Assembly: GCA_022059125.1 (NCBI GenBank)
Contig: JAEUWY010000005.1
Span: 6,448,001-6,512,000, forward strand
Direction: 5' to 3'
Source of the DNA: Corynespora cassiicola
Taxonomy: Eukaryota; Ascomycota; Dothideomycetes; Pleosporales; Corynesporascaceae
Length of the DNA stretch: 64,000 bases
Shown one piece after another: positions 1 through 12,124 of the stretch (positions are counted from its first letter, which is position 1; every line of letters starts with the position of its first letter). The position numbers were made by a program, and so were the translations under genes. The notes beneath the pieces were generated by a model, which saw only the letters and a list, made by a program, of their open reading frames with translations, was not told the origin of the DNA and searched no databases.

Positions 1-239
1 CGGCCGCGCACAGGACGAGCTGTGGTTCTCCAACATTCTGGTCGGCGTCCTCCGGGGAGCACTGGAGATGGTAGGCATCTGTCACAGGGTAGGAATCAAC
101 GAGGCTGACGGCCCGGCAGGTACACATGCAGGTAGAGGCGCACTTCACCAGCGACACTCTGCGCGGCAACGACACGACCGAGATGCGGATATCGCTGGTG
201 CGCTACATTGATGACGAGATGCCGCCGGATGACGAGTGA
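1..239 (+). CDS. bet3: TRAPP complex subunit Bet3/TRAPPC3, C-terminal part (5' end outside window)
   Basis: Only the C-terminal end is present. The first exon reads in frame from base 2 and ends at 70 ([17 protein letters not shown]). A 49-nt intron (71-119, GTAGGC...GGCAG) follows, then a last exon 120-239 encoding [16 protein letters not shown] followed by [23 protein letters not shown] and a stop. This matches the conserved C-terminus of Bet3 (the [13 protein letters not shown] region, the DxLRGxxxTEIR strand and the acidic EVPPxDD tail). Bet3 is the palmitoyl-binding core subunit of the TRAPP tethering complexes, which activate the Rab Ypt1 in ER-Golgi traffic and autophagy. Nothing looks broken. 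Identification by family motifs is firm; the truncation is only the window edge. Confidence 0.88.
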
Positions 240-1567
240 GCGGCGTCGGAAGGCTTGGTATGATTTGGAGGGCGGATACCCCTTTTGCTTTTGATGTGCA
301 CGGGAGAGGGCGTCCTGGGGCGCAGGACTAGAATACGGGTGCAATTGCGGTCAGGGGCATGGATGGCAGGCGTGGGCAGAGGCGGGCAGGCTGGAATTGC
401 ATGCGGGCGGTGTGAGTGCAAAAGGCGGGAGGGGAGGCTCAGGCCCCTCGCCGACGCGGAAGCGGACGCCGGCCAAGGCAAGCAGCGAGGCGATACGGAT
501 ACATGTACTGGCAGTAGGCGATGAATGCAAGCGAAGCGGCTGGGGCAGCATGGCCGAGTCTGTGCAAGACGGTGGCTGTGGGTCCACGGCGGGCAGATTT
601 GCACATGGTCGTGGCCGTCGACGTGTTCATGGTGATGTGGTGGTGGGCGTGGGCGTAAGAGCAGCGAGCAGCGAGCAGCGAGCGGCCTCTTGTGGCGGCT
701 CCCTCTCGACGTGCTGACGGAGCAAGGCCGCCCGGTGCCGTGGCCGCCCCGAGGGTGAGCACGATGGCAGCCGCTGGCCGAGTGCAGTTCTGGTGCAATT
801 GTCGCGCTGCCGTGGCCGTGGCCGTGGTGCAGGCGTGTGCCGGTGCAGCGTAGGTGGTTGGGTGCCAAGGGGACGGGCGCTCGGGCCAGGCTCGCGGCGC
901 TCCATCTTGAGGGGGTGGGCGCCCACATCTGCGTTCCCTATCCTCTCTCGTCGTGCTGACATTTCATCCCTCCGCCCATCGCGCCCATCCCCCGGCGGCC
1001 TGCATCTCGCCCGCACCGCACAGCGAGCGCTGTCGTGGTTGATTTTTGACGTTGTTGTTGCCGTGCCCCCAGCCGCAGCCCTCTGGCGTCGCGAGCAGCT
1101 TGCGCCCGGCTGATCGCGATCCTGCCCTGTCTGCAAAAGCCTTCTCACCACGCCATCCGTCTCCGTCTGTCGCTAGACCCTGCCCTCCGCCCAGCGTCTC
1201 ATCCAGCTCCGCTGCCAGACGACTGCCCGTCCGCCCCGACGACCATCGCGCCCGCAGTCCCTCGCCCGGCCCAGCACCAGCGCGCCCGACATTGGCCTGC
1301 TCCGCGCGCGAGCCCCCAGCCCGCCAGCGAGTCCAGCAAACCGCTCGGCGCTCCGCCGCCCGCCCCCGACACCGAACCAAACCACCCCGTTGTCGCCACG
1401 GCGTGTCCATGCTCCTGTAACCTCCACCGACTGCACCCAGGTGCGAAGCACGACATCGCCCTCGACATCCCCCGCGCATCCCGACCCCCTCGCCCTCGTC
1501 GTCGCGCCCGCCGCCGCGAGCCCATTGCGCCCGACGCACCCGCCCCCCAGAGCCCGCCGCCGCCATC
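240..1567. other. bet3 3' region and somA upstream region
   Basis: About 1.3 kb without a convincing gene. ORFs on both strands are low-complexity, Pro/Arg/Ser-rich and show no family motif. Bases 1100-1567 are strongly C-rich with short CT runs, which is usual for filamentous-fungal promoters and 5' leaders. An open reading frame at 1046-1420 on the same strand could act as an upstream ORF in a long somA leader, but that is inference only. Confidence 0.5.
661..681. repeat. Short 7-bp tandem repeat (GCAGCGA)x3
   Basis: Three perfect copies of GCAGCGA followed by a degenerate GCGG. It lies in the non-coding interval between bet3 and somA. No function is implied. Confidence 0.7.
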
Positions 1568-3959
1568 ATGCAGAACCCCCAGATGGCCCAGATGGGCATG
1601 AACGCGAACCCGGGCCCCGTCGACGGCACGCCCGTCATGGCCAACGCCCCGCGACCGCGCATGGCCGAGTCCGACTCGATTGCCTCGCGCGACCAGCTCA
1701 ACACGTACATTTACGACTACTTTCTGCGCAACAACCACACCAAGCTCGCCGCCATGATGATCACCTGCGACCTCAACATGAACCTGGGGCCCGGCGGCAA
1801 GCGCAGCCCCAACCAGCTCAACGGCGTCGACTCGCTCGAGGAAAAGGACCTGCCGCCCCCCAAGCTACCCGAACACCAGCTGTCCGACAACTCGTTCCTG
1901 CTCGACTGGTGGTGTCAGTTTTGGGACGTCTTCAAGGCTGCCCGCGGCCGGGCCGGAAAGCCTGCCTCGGCCCAGTACATTGCGCACACCAGAGTAAGAC
2001 GGCCGCCAGCCCAGTCCGACGCGTCGAGCACCGCTGACCCTTGATAGAACCTCGCCCAGATGCAAAACGAACAGCGGAATCAGCGAATGATGATGAACAT
2101 GAATGGCGGCGTGAATCCCGCCCAGTACAACATGATGCGAAACATGCAAAACGGCGTGCCTCCGAACGACCTCAAGCGCGCCGCAGTGATGAGGAACCAG
2201 CCGTACGTCACCCACCCTGCATCCCGGGCGCGCGCGCTAACACTTGAATTTTCAGAGGCGGTAACCCCATGGGAAACATGAACACAATGAACAAGCAGGC
2301 CATGATGTCTGCCCAGATGCAGCGAGATGGCTCCAACATGGACATGAACGGCCAGCGCCCCCAGTCGCCCGGATCGACTGAAAACGCGCCGTCTCCGAAT
2401 AAGCGACCCCGCGTAGATGGTAGGCCGCCCCAACCTTGCCAGATCTTGGCTCCAGAAGCTGACCAGGCGCGACGTGCAGGTGGAATGAATGCTGGCAGCA
2501 TGGCCGGCAACCAGTTCAATGAGTTCAACTCGCAAGCACAGGGTGTGCAGCAAAAATCCATTGAGGTATATGCCCAAAGCCTGGCCCAACAACACAGAAT
2601 AGCGTTGAATAACTCTGCTCCTGCGCAGGGCATGAATTCGGGCGTCCAAGGCTCTCCCATGAACCAAGGCCTAGAAAACCATGCGCACGACATGTTTGCC
2701 GGCAACCAACCCCGTCCCGGCCTGCAGAACGCGCCCGCCGGTCAACCCGGCGGCAACCACGCTCTGCAGGACTACCAGATGCAACTCATGCTCCTGGAGC
2801 AGCAGAACAAGAAACGATTACTGATGGCCAGACAGGAACAAGACAGCATGTCTGGTCACCCGGGCCAGGCAGGCGGCCCCGGATTCCCCCCAACCATGTC
2901 TCCCCAGGGCAGCAGGGCCGGCCCGTCTCCGAACCCCACGGACCAGATGAAGAGGGGAACTCCCAAGATGAACCAGCCGGGCTTGCCTGGCTCGCCCATG
3001 CCGGATGGTTCCATGCAGCAGCGCAATTCTCCAGCCCCCGGCGGTGGCAACATGGCTGCCTTTGACCCAAGCCAGATGCCCCCTGGAATGCCACCCCAGT
3101 TTGGTTATCCTCAAGGCATGCAGCAGAATCCCATGATGAGGCCCCCGAGCTCGCATCCTCAGTTCAACGGCCAACCGTTGACTCCCCAGCAAATGGAAGC
3201 CATGCGCCGCAGCGGTGCCATGCCACCAAACGGCTGGCCGCAGAATGGCCCCCAGCAGGGCATGATGCCGAACCAGCAGCAGATGCCCATGGGCACTCCA
3301 CAGCAGAGGGGCCAGATGCCGCCTCCGCCGGCGCCGACTGGTGAACAGCCTCGCACTCAGGAACCCTCCCCGCAGCAGCCTGCAGCGCCCCCGACGCCAT
3401 CCCAGAAGAACAAGGCCAATCCCAAGAAGCCTGCCAATAAAAAGGACAACAAGGTAAAGTGGAGCGCTTCCTCTTGAAAATTGAACGTCATTGATATTGA
3501 TTGCAGAAGCCCGCAAATGCAAAGGGGGCAAACACAGGTGCTACCCCTTCGGCATCAAACGGTGAAGAACCGCCCACGCCCACCCCATCGACGCCCATTA
3601 CGCCCCTGCATCCCCAGTCGTTCAAGAATGGCCAGCCACAGCCGCCCGCGCAGCAACCCGCACAGGTGCAGCCTCCTGTTGCCCCGCCGCAGCAGCAACA
3701 ACAGCAACCGCCAATGGACAATGGCAATGCTCCGTTTGGCGCCATTGAGCCTGATGTAAGCAGTCCGTCCCAGCCTTGCAATCAATACACTAACCCGCAT
3801 CAGACGAGCATGGACTTTTCCATGGGCTTTGGCGAGCAAGACACGCTGGAAAACTTCGACTTTGACTCGTTCCTGCACGTCGACGATGGCACTAGCGGCT
3901 TTGGCAACATTGGCGACTTCACTTTTGGTGATACTGCAGAGGTTGGCCTCGATCAGTAG
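1568..3959 (+). CDS. somA: SomA/Flo8-like LisH-domain transcriptional regulator
   Basis: Six exons (1568-1993, 2048-2202, 2256-2419, 2480-3453, 3507-3755, 3804-3959) give about 707 residues. The LisH dimerisation motif is at residues about 42-75 (DQLNTYIYDYFLRNNHTKLA). It is followed by the conserved DNSFLLDWWCQFWDVF segment, then a long Met/Gln/Pro/Asn-rich region with a KRPR basic patch, and an acidic C-terminus (ENFDFDSFLHVDDG). This architecture is that of yeast Flo8 and Aspergillus SomA/OM1-type proteins, nuclear regulators of adhesion, development and biofilm. In A. fumigatus SomA acts with PtaB and is needed for normal uge3 expression. The intron at 2420-2479 is 60 nt (a multiple of three), so retention would keep the frame; I splice it because it has a good donor, a CTGAC branch point and CAG, and because removal gives a smoother KRPRVDGGMN junction. 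Start chosen at the first ATG upstream of the LisH motif. Confidence 0.85.
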
Positions 3960-5555
3960 TCTCCTAGCAGTCTTGCTCTCCTGGTTTCCAGGGCAGCATT
4001 TCCAGCTAGGTGTGCTCTCAGGAGTACCGTCGATTTTGACTTTGCTGCAGGCTACCGGCGACCATGGCCAGGCTTGATGCATGGGTCGCCGCTCGTCCTG
4101 CCGTGAAGAACTGGGTCATGATTTCACCTAGTCTTCCGTTGATGCGTGTGGCTGGGTGAAGAGTGGGGGAAGATAAAAATCGTTGAATATACCCGTCATT
4201 TTCGACCTCTCGCTTTCAATTTCCGGAGCTATGGGGGAGGAGGGGGGCAATCCAAAGGCGAAGGACCTTGTTTTTGTTGTTTAGGTTGGCAAACTTTTTT
4301 TTCTCTCTGGTGGCGTTTGGAAAGGCGCTCCATCAACTACCTACCTACTGCTCCCTGCTTCGAGTTTCATTTTTACCCCAATTTTCTCACATTACCACCC
4401 ACTACCACTACTACTACTACTACTCTTGTCACACTGTTATACTCCAAACTCTTCTTGTTTTTTTCTACATATTGCTTGCCTGCTTGCTTGCCTGCTGCCT
4501 GTCTGTCTGTCTGCCTACATGCCTGCCTACGTGCCATGCCGGCCTGGCCTGGACCATTTTACTACTATACTACACACTACACACCACCTTATACTACATT
4601 ACTACTGAACGTGGATACATGTTTGAGATGTAGCGACTTTCTTTTCTGTTCGTTCCCACATGGCAGGATAGGCCCATGATCCCCCTACTTCCCTGGGCCC
4701 AAGGCGCCGCCGCCCTACCCATCTATACTTTTCTTTTGTCTTCTCTATCTACTATTTGGATGCCCCGGGGTTCGCGTCTCGTCCGTCTGTCCGTCCGAGA
4801 CGGGACGGGACGGGACGGATTGACGGGATGGGTTAGCGGTATATATAATGAATGGGAGGATTTTGCACGCCCGATTTATGGATGGGGATTGTTGTTTTTG
4901 TTGTTTTTTGCTTGTTTTGCTTGGTTGCGCACAAATTAAACTGTTTTCCTCTTTTCTTCTTTTTTTTTGAAATGGTGTTTTTTTGGTTGTTTTTTTCAGT
5001 GGGTGTTGGTTTTGAGGGCTTTTGGGGGGGGGCCTTTCAGATTGAAGAGGGAGTGAGGGTGTGGATGGAAGGATTCCGATGATGTCGACGTAAATGTAGA
5101 TGTAGATTAGATGTTGGGAGGTGCGGAGGCTGGGAGGGGAGGTGGGGAGAGGTTGGGGCGGTAGGGAAAAGATGTTTATACCATTGCTTTTTTGCCGTTT
5201 TTGCCGTTTCTGCCGTTTTCTTCGATGCTCTTGTCTGCCGGTGTATGGGGTAATGCCGAGGTGTATCCATTTTTTTTTTCTCGTTTCGTGTTTTGCTCGT
5301 GTAGTGTAGTTCTCGTGTCTTGGATGTGCGGATGTGCGGATGTGATGTTTTTACGTGTGCTTTGTGTGTACGTCCAGCGTGATTAATTGTGGATGTGATG
5401 AAATTCGTGCGCCGTGCTTGCTGGGGCAAAAGGGCAGGTCTCTCCCGTCGCTTATACACACGCATGTGGTTGTTTTGGGGTGCCTGTGCGGCACAGTGTT
5501 TCCGTGAACGCGATGTCGCATCCGAGTGAGTACCCTCCTCCGTACAACCCGTTCG
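3960..5555. other. somA 3' region and intergenic, T-rich with simple repeats
   Basis: About 1.6 kb with no credible gene. It is pyrimidine-rich, with long T tracts around 4940-5000 and 5265-5285. Open frames here (for example 4146-4679) are made of Leu/Thr/Tyr/Cys runs from CT-rich DNA and carry no domain. The region probably contains the somA 3' UTR. Confidence 0.5.
4401..4545. repeat. Simple-sequence tracts: (CTA)n and CTTG/CCTG/CTGT-type tetranucleotides
   Basis: A (CTA)n run sits at about 4406-4424. A stretch at about 4476-4545 is built from CTTG, CCTG and CTGT units. Both are low-complexity microsatellites in the region downstream of somA. A (CGGGA)n run of similar kind lies at about 4800-4817. 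Confidence 0.7.
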
Positions 5556-5966
5556 CCTCACTTATTATGGTTTACAATCACGATGTCGTCGTCGGCTGCG
5601 TCAAGGGACACTACAAATCATTTGTTAATGGCCTATCTGGACCCTGCTAATATTAAGCAGACACCTCCAGAAGGCCGGATCGATGACCAGCTCGCCGTCA
5701 TTATTCTCCGGGCTTTGGGCCGTTCAGAAGCAGCTATCCATATCCTCAGGATGCTCTCCTGTATCAAGCGCGTTAGCAGCATCGAAAAGTGCAAAGTGTA
5801 TTTGGAGACAGAAATCACTTCCTCTCTCAAAGGCGCTCATTATATGAGAAGATTGACTATATGGTCCTGCCGAGAAAAAAGATTGTGGGACTACCTTCTC
5901 ATACCAAGTCCTGCCGATTGGCTGCCTAGTTGTATCTCGCTTACTGGTGATCGAGAAGCAACCTGA
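5556..5966 (+). other. Unassigned 136-codon ORF just upstream of the NLR remnant
   Basis: The ORF runs from an ATG at 5556 (MSSSAASRDTTNHLLMAYLD) to a TGA at 5964. I do not recognise a family. It contains one predicted-helical stretch (DDQLAVIILRALGRSEAAIHI). Its position directly upstream of the truncated NACHT-ankyrin gene, on the same strand, suggests it may be a leftover N-terminal effector or linker region of that gene, but the sequence does not prove this. It could also be non-coding. Confidence 0.25.
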
Positions 5967-6146
5967 TGGATAAATGGCGTTGACGACGGTATGGGCATAT
6001 ACCCATCAATGTATAATTTGCATGACTCTAATATATCAAACAGGTCTTGTTTTCCCTGTAGGCATGTATTTGGAGAATGACAATGTTCCAGAGTCACAAC
6101 CATGGCGAACATACGCAAATCGTTGTGACAGTCAGGAATACTTTGA

Positions 6147-9100
6147 CGAATTGTATCCAGAGATCAAAAACCTGCTGACAGTTCCCATTCTGAGCCGGCG
6201 CAGCCCTTTTCAAAACATGTGGAAATTGCAGCTCACACGGAAGATGTTGAGCACTATGCTCGAGCAGACATTGAGAACAGGATCCTGGAGAGGAATCTCC
6301 AAGTCAAAACTCCTGAGATAAAAGAAGAAATTGTGCATCATCTTGTTGAGAAGGCTGACGGGATGTGAGTACAAACAAACTCCAGATTTTGATTTATGCT
6401 AAGATAAAAGGTTCCGCTGGGTTACGTGCCAGTTGGACTTTCTCAGCGGATTTATGAATCAACATCAAATCAGAAAGGCTTTACGTGAGTTGATTTCTTC
6501 GCAGAATATCAAATATCTACACCTGAAACTACAAAGTTGAAGAGACCTTCGCCATTAAACAGCTGGGAGTGGTCCATTCAACCTTTTTACATCCGCGATA
6601 ACTAATTTTGCGGTTAATAGACGAACTTCCAATTGGTCTTGATGAGACTTATCGAAGACTCCTTCGCAGAATCAAACCAGCTGCTCGATCCATGGTTCGC
6701 AGAGTACTCCATTGGACAATAGCTTACCCTGGTGTACTCTCTATCTCGGAGCTGATAGATGCCATAACTGTTGACATTGAAGCGGGTAACATTGACGAAT
6801 ACTCCAAAGTGGACGAAGATACCCTTAAGAGGGAATGCAGCAGCCTGTTACGACACGTACGCGGAGATCAGCCAGAAATCGCTCACTTTACTGTTCAAGA
6901 GTATCTGGCAAAGATTGATATTGACGATCCCGAAATTGGAAAGTTCAAGATTGTCAAAAGTGCAGCAAAAGTCATCATTGGTAGGGTGTTCTTGTCATAT
7001 GTCTGTTCGCCACAGTTTGACCGGAAACCGCCCATCACTTTGGACGAGCGAGAAAAGCGCAATAAAGAGTTTCCATTCTACAGCATAGCTGTCTCTGGTA
7101 CATTATATGTCTCACGGTCCTTGGATGACGACAGAATACAACGCTTTTATTTCACCCTTTTCAATCCAGCAAAAACCTTCAATTTTCTCGCTTATATCGT
7201 CGAACATGTGTTCTTGTTTATCCGCAGTCACTTAGATGATGAACATCTATGGGAACAAATAACGGAAACTATACTATCCGGAGATTTTCGCCCTCTTCAC
7301 GCCGCGGCAATGATTCGTCTGCCCAACACTTGCAAGTATCTTGTGCGCCAAGGCTGTGATGTCAACCATTTGTCTTCACTGGGAACGCCTTTACAGTTCG
7401 CTGCATACGGAGAGTATCTTTTTGACGCAACACCCGAATCCAGTTTTATCTATGATGTCTGTGAAGGAGTGACTGAAACTATCACAGTGTTGATAGAGTC
7501 TGGGGCGGCTTGTCAGTTACGGGATGGGGGTGAAATTTGTTCCCTAAGTCTTTTCGCCTACTTGAATGGCGAAAAAGACAGAACAACCTTCAGACGTCTA
7601 CTGGAATCTGGCCTGCAGATAAGCAAAGATTTGCTCGATTGGATAGAAAGTGCATCTGAGGACGCGAAGGAAGCATTTTTCTGGGCATTGAGTAAGGCAG
7701 AAGTGGTCCACCTCAGTAAAGAAACACAGTTTTCCTTACTTCAAATTGCAAACAAGAGTAGAATCATCGCACCTAAAATTCTGATGGACAGATACTCGTC
7801 TGAGACACAACTCGTGTCTGATGAAGAATTTCAAAATCTAGTCTTCGAGGCTATCCAGTTCGACCAACCGGAAAAATTGGAAAAATTGATCAAAGATGCC
7901 AGGTTTTGGGAAATCATATGTTCATATGGTCGAGATGGCAACCATATTCATCTTGCTGCAAAGAGTGGCTCGGTACAAGCTCTAAAAGTTTTACTGGACC
8001 CGAGTCCAAGCGAGGAGCTGACAATGGAAGAACTGGACGGAATGACAGTATGGCACTGGTCTGCACGTTACGGAACACAGAATATGCTAGAGACCCTTGC
8101 TGATAAATTTGGCAACGAAGCCAAAGGACTGACTTCCGAGTCAGGTGTTGGTACATCACCATTGACGGAAGCAATTAAAGCTGGCCATGAACAAACTACA
8201 CTATATCTCCTCGATTTAGTTGGAGCGGCTCTTGAAAAACCTGGAAATCCTCCTTTGCTACATCTAGCTACGACCATGGGCATGAGTCAAGTCGTGCAGA
8301 AGTTGGTCAAGAATGGGTTTGACCCCAAGGTCACTTCGGCGGATGGCTCAAATGCTTTGTTCTTCGTAACATCTAATACAACTGTACAGACTGTCGAGAA
8401 TCTTCTAGATCTCGGGCTTGATCCAAAGGAATCTCGATCAGATGGGAAAACTCCTCTTCATGCGGTGCTAGGCATTCATTCCAAGAGCATCTTGGGTTTG
8501 AAACCCCAACCACACTTCGCTGACGATAAGGCCATTGAGAAGCTGATCTCAAATGATGTCATATATATGGCAGACCGAGATGGCAACGACCCGTGGTATT
8601 ATTATTGTACCAAATATCTGCAAGAAAGTGGCCTCACTGAATCTTGTGTTGTTCTTGGCAAAACTTTGATCAACCATGGCTGCCTGGAAGCGCACGGAAA
8701 AGTTAAGAGTACGGTCTGCTCTATCGCTGTTGGTGCAAAGCTGTTATGATATCACATCAAACAACAAGAGCATATATGATACAGCACTTTTAGTAGAATG
8801 GGTTCTCGATCGTCGTCCTCAGCAATGGGATCTTTTCTTGGGCAGCAGCCAGGCTACCAGGCTTCTTTGCTCTTGCATTCTAAACAATCTTCCTTTGGTA
8901 AATGGGCTTCTAGAAAAAGGTGCTGATGTACATACGCGGTGTATGTATAGCAAAATCTCTGCGTTAGAAATAGCAGCATCAGGTATGTAACGCCAAACTA
9001 CCCTATTCTTGAAAGAGAAGAGAGTGAACCATGTTGTGACCAATTGATGTTATATCTGAGTCCCTGCGCTCCAAGACTACTCACTCTTTATATACGATGC

Positions 9101-11694
9101 TAATATGTAGAATTAAGTTTATGTGGAAGAACACATTTTCGAGAAAATCCTCCAACATTCGGACGCTTCTAGGCTGAATGAAGGAGATGAGACTGGTTCA
9201 CGCATCATCCACCATCTTTGCATGTGCAAAGATAGTCAAGAAAATTTAGCACCCGAGCAAGTTAAGCGATCGATTGCGAAAGTAGAGAAACTCATCGAGT
9301 ACGCGGTTGATGTAAATGCTGCAACACACACAGGGTATACAGCCTGTCTCATAGCAGCAGAGTGTGGGTTTACTGAGGCCATTGAGATTTTAGTAGACCA
9401 TGGCGCAGATATAATGAAGGTGACTGCCTCGGGGATGAATGTATTAGCGGCGACGGCCACTAACGGAAGTCTTCGCTCGTTGCGGAAACTTCATGATCTA
9501 AAGTTAACTATTGAATGGACCGATACCTTCCACTTCAATACCGGGGTATTCACGTATCTAATATTCCAGGATGGTCAACCTGAATGTAACATTCTGCATA
9601 CTACTGCTACACATCGAAATGGGCATTCATTCAAGTACCTGGTTTCAGTCCCAGAACTTTTTTCCAGACTAGACGACCCGAATGGTTTTGGCTTTACTCC
9701 ACTGCACTTCGCTGCGGCTGGAGGTTGCACAGATACCGTTCAGTTTCTTCTAGATAATGGAGCCAAAGTTAACATCTTGTCATGGAAAGGCAAAATCCCA
9801 CCTTTACACTTCGCTATCATACATGGCCACGCTGAAATATTTTCATTACTGGTTAATGCAGGAGCTACCCTCCAATCCAACGGACTTGGCCAGAGCCTCG
9901 AAGAACTCAGGATTTTCGACAATCGCAAAATAGAGCGGATGAAAAAACTTATCCAAGAGGCAAGATCTCAGAAGGCAAAATCCACAGAGGTTTACCATAC
10001 TGAATCTCAAAGCATGTCGCCAGAAGAGTTTGAAGAATGCATTCGTCATGATGACAGCGAAACTTGTGGGGGATATATCGAGACAAACGACTTGAACACC
10101 AGCAAGCTTTCTTGCGGTTGTAAGCCTCTGTTCTATGCCATAGCCTTTGGGGGATTGAATATTGTAATTGAATTACTCAATGGTGGCGCATCTACTTCTG
10201 GAGAAGCGTGCGATATGCATCTGAGTCAGTTCCCTTTTCTACCACGTTTCAGTATGTTTGCCACAGTATCTCTGGCGGTGTCTGTTCCATCTTTCAACTC
10301 CATACTCAGTTGTCTACTGGATAAGAGCCTGGAATTTCCAAACCACTGGGCCTGGAGTCCAACGAACATATTCTACTTGGCAACTTGTCATGATCCTGAT
10401 GCAATCGATATTATCGCTAGCCATATTCACAAGCAGTGGGAATGGTACAGGTGAGTCCATGCTACCCTTTGTATTGGTAACATTCTCTCATATTAAGGAC
10501 AGACAATTTCTTCCGAAGGGAAACAACGAGGACAACTCCAGTGTGGCCAGATATTTCCTGGAAGGCAGAAACTTTTCATCACCAATTCCTAGCTCCAATG
10601 CCAATCTAGATGGAATCACACCTCTAATGGAAGCCGTGGAGCTGAGAAAGCCAAAAGTGGTTCAGACCCTACTGAATCATGGAGCTATGCCATTTTTTCG
10701 AGACCCTTTTCAAAGTACAGCACTACATTGTGCCGCAACCAGCGGTTGTGTGGGTTCTGCAATTCTACTTATTGAAGCCGGTGCCAGGCCCAGCGAACGA
10801 GATACGTATATGCTAACTCCGTTTATGAGGGCCTGTCGAAATGGGAATGTCGAAATGGTGTCATTTTTGGCAAAATTTGAGCCGAGAAACTTGGTGGATA
10901 TATTTGGCAGAAGCGCCCTTCGTCATGCAGCTACAAAGAAGTCTGCCATTTTCTCGACACTTGTTAATCTTGGATGGGATCCATTCCTAAAAGATCAAAA
11001 GGACTGCACACCTATCCACCTTGGTCTACGATCCAATTCCGTTCAAATGTTGGTATTGAACTCGAACTTTGACTGGGGGAGCTTGAATCCCACATCAAAG
11101 GATGGAAGAGACCTAATCTGGCCTGGACCCAGCGAAGCTCCCAACTTCTTCAGAATGCTTCTGAAGAGATTTCCTCCACCTCTGGTCGACTACCTAATCG
11201 GAGAGAAAGGCCCATTGGTTAACGCTGCTGTGATAGGCAAGACAGATATGATGGAGGTTCTCATCAAAGCAGGGGCGGACATTGAAAACCCTGACGATTT
11301 TTTCGGGCTGCCACTTGTGGGGGCATCAAAAGCTGGAAGCCTGGGAGCAGTCAAAATGCTAATTAGGAGTGGTGCACGGCCTTGGCTCTATTGCAACAAG
11401 CAGGCCTTCAATGCGGTTCAAGCTGCAGTCGTCAACAATCGGGAGGAGGTCGTTCAGTGGCTGTTGATGGGGCGGTTTACCGATCAGAACAAGCTGAGAG
11501 ATGTTGCAGAACATGGCGAATGCGAAGTAAAACCATGGTCAGGCATACGCTGTCTTTGTATTCCGCTCGTAAATGAATACAAGCGACGAAGCGAGCAGAG
11601 TTTATGGGAATATCTTCTTTTCATAGAAGAGGCGAAGAAGGAATGGCGGAAAATGGTTCCGTTGAGTCGGATGAAGGACATAGCATTGGTTTAG
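6147..11694 (+). pseudogene. NACHT-ankyrin NLR-like gene, missing the nucleotide-binding core and frameshifted
   Basis: Exons 6147-6364, 6411-6484 and 6621 onward splice to a typical fungal STAND linker: DVEHYARADIENRIL, then KADGMFRWVTCQLDFL, then ELPIGLDETYRRLLRRI. After this come the winged-helix-like block (HWTIAYPGVLSISELIDAI), HFTVQEYLAKI and a long ankyrin region (PLHAAAMIRLPNTCKYL, HLAAKSGSVQALKVLL, TPLHFAAAGGCTDTVQFLL, TPLMEAVELRKPKVVQTLL and others). Upstream of 6147 there is an in-frame stop and no P-loop (GxxxxGKS/T), Walker B or Arg sensor, so the NACHT NTPase core is absent. The frame changes at about 8,690-8,725, between HGCLEAHGKVKST and SALSLLVQSCYDI, and no intron of acceptable size fixes it. 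Later introns are 8990-9117 (needs an AAG acceptor) and 10451-10502. Members of this family act in self/non-self recognition. I call a degenerate NLR; an unusual expressed ankyrin protein is the alternative. Confidence 0.72.
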
Positions 11695-12124
11695 TCTTGT
11701 AGTGCATTCAACGGAGTTCAAGGGAGCTTCTTGTTGTCTTTTTAGTCGTTCCTTTTTCATAACCGGAAACATTTCACGCATACTACAAGCATGATCCTTT
11801 GTATTCATAAAGCTGCCTGAGTTGCATGACATGGTATCTAACTCTACACTCTCTTCCCCCTACCTCCCTATTCCAGAGAATGAAATGAAATAATATGGGC
11901 CTAACCGACATATGAGAAAAAAGACTATGGCAGTCATTATACACATTGCCCCAGGACCCCAGCCCGACCCAGCCGTAGCTACACGCCCGGCGTGACGGAA
12001 TATAAGCCCGTCATACACACATACACACCTGCATCCACGCAACGCACACCTCCAGCACCACCCCAAGATCTCAAAGAATTCCGCATAGATTGATATCATA
12101 ATTCCACACATCCCCCACGCCCAT
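11695..12124. other. Convergent 3' regions
   Basis: The interval lies between the NLR-like gene (+) and the membrane-protein gene (-). It is probably occupied by the two 3' UTRs. No coding signal is seen. Confidence 0.5.

Noticed and set aside
4146..4679. 177-codon plus-strand ORF downstream of somA
   Set aside because: It is composed of Thr/Leu/Tyr/Cys runs dictated by CT-rich simple repeats; overlapping frames are equally open and there is no motif.
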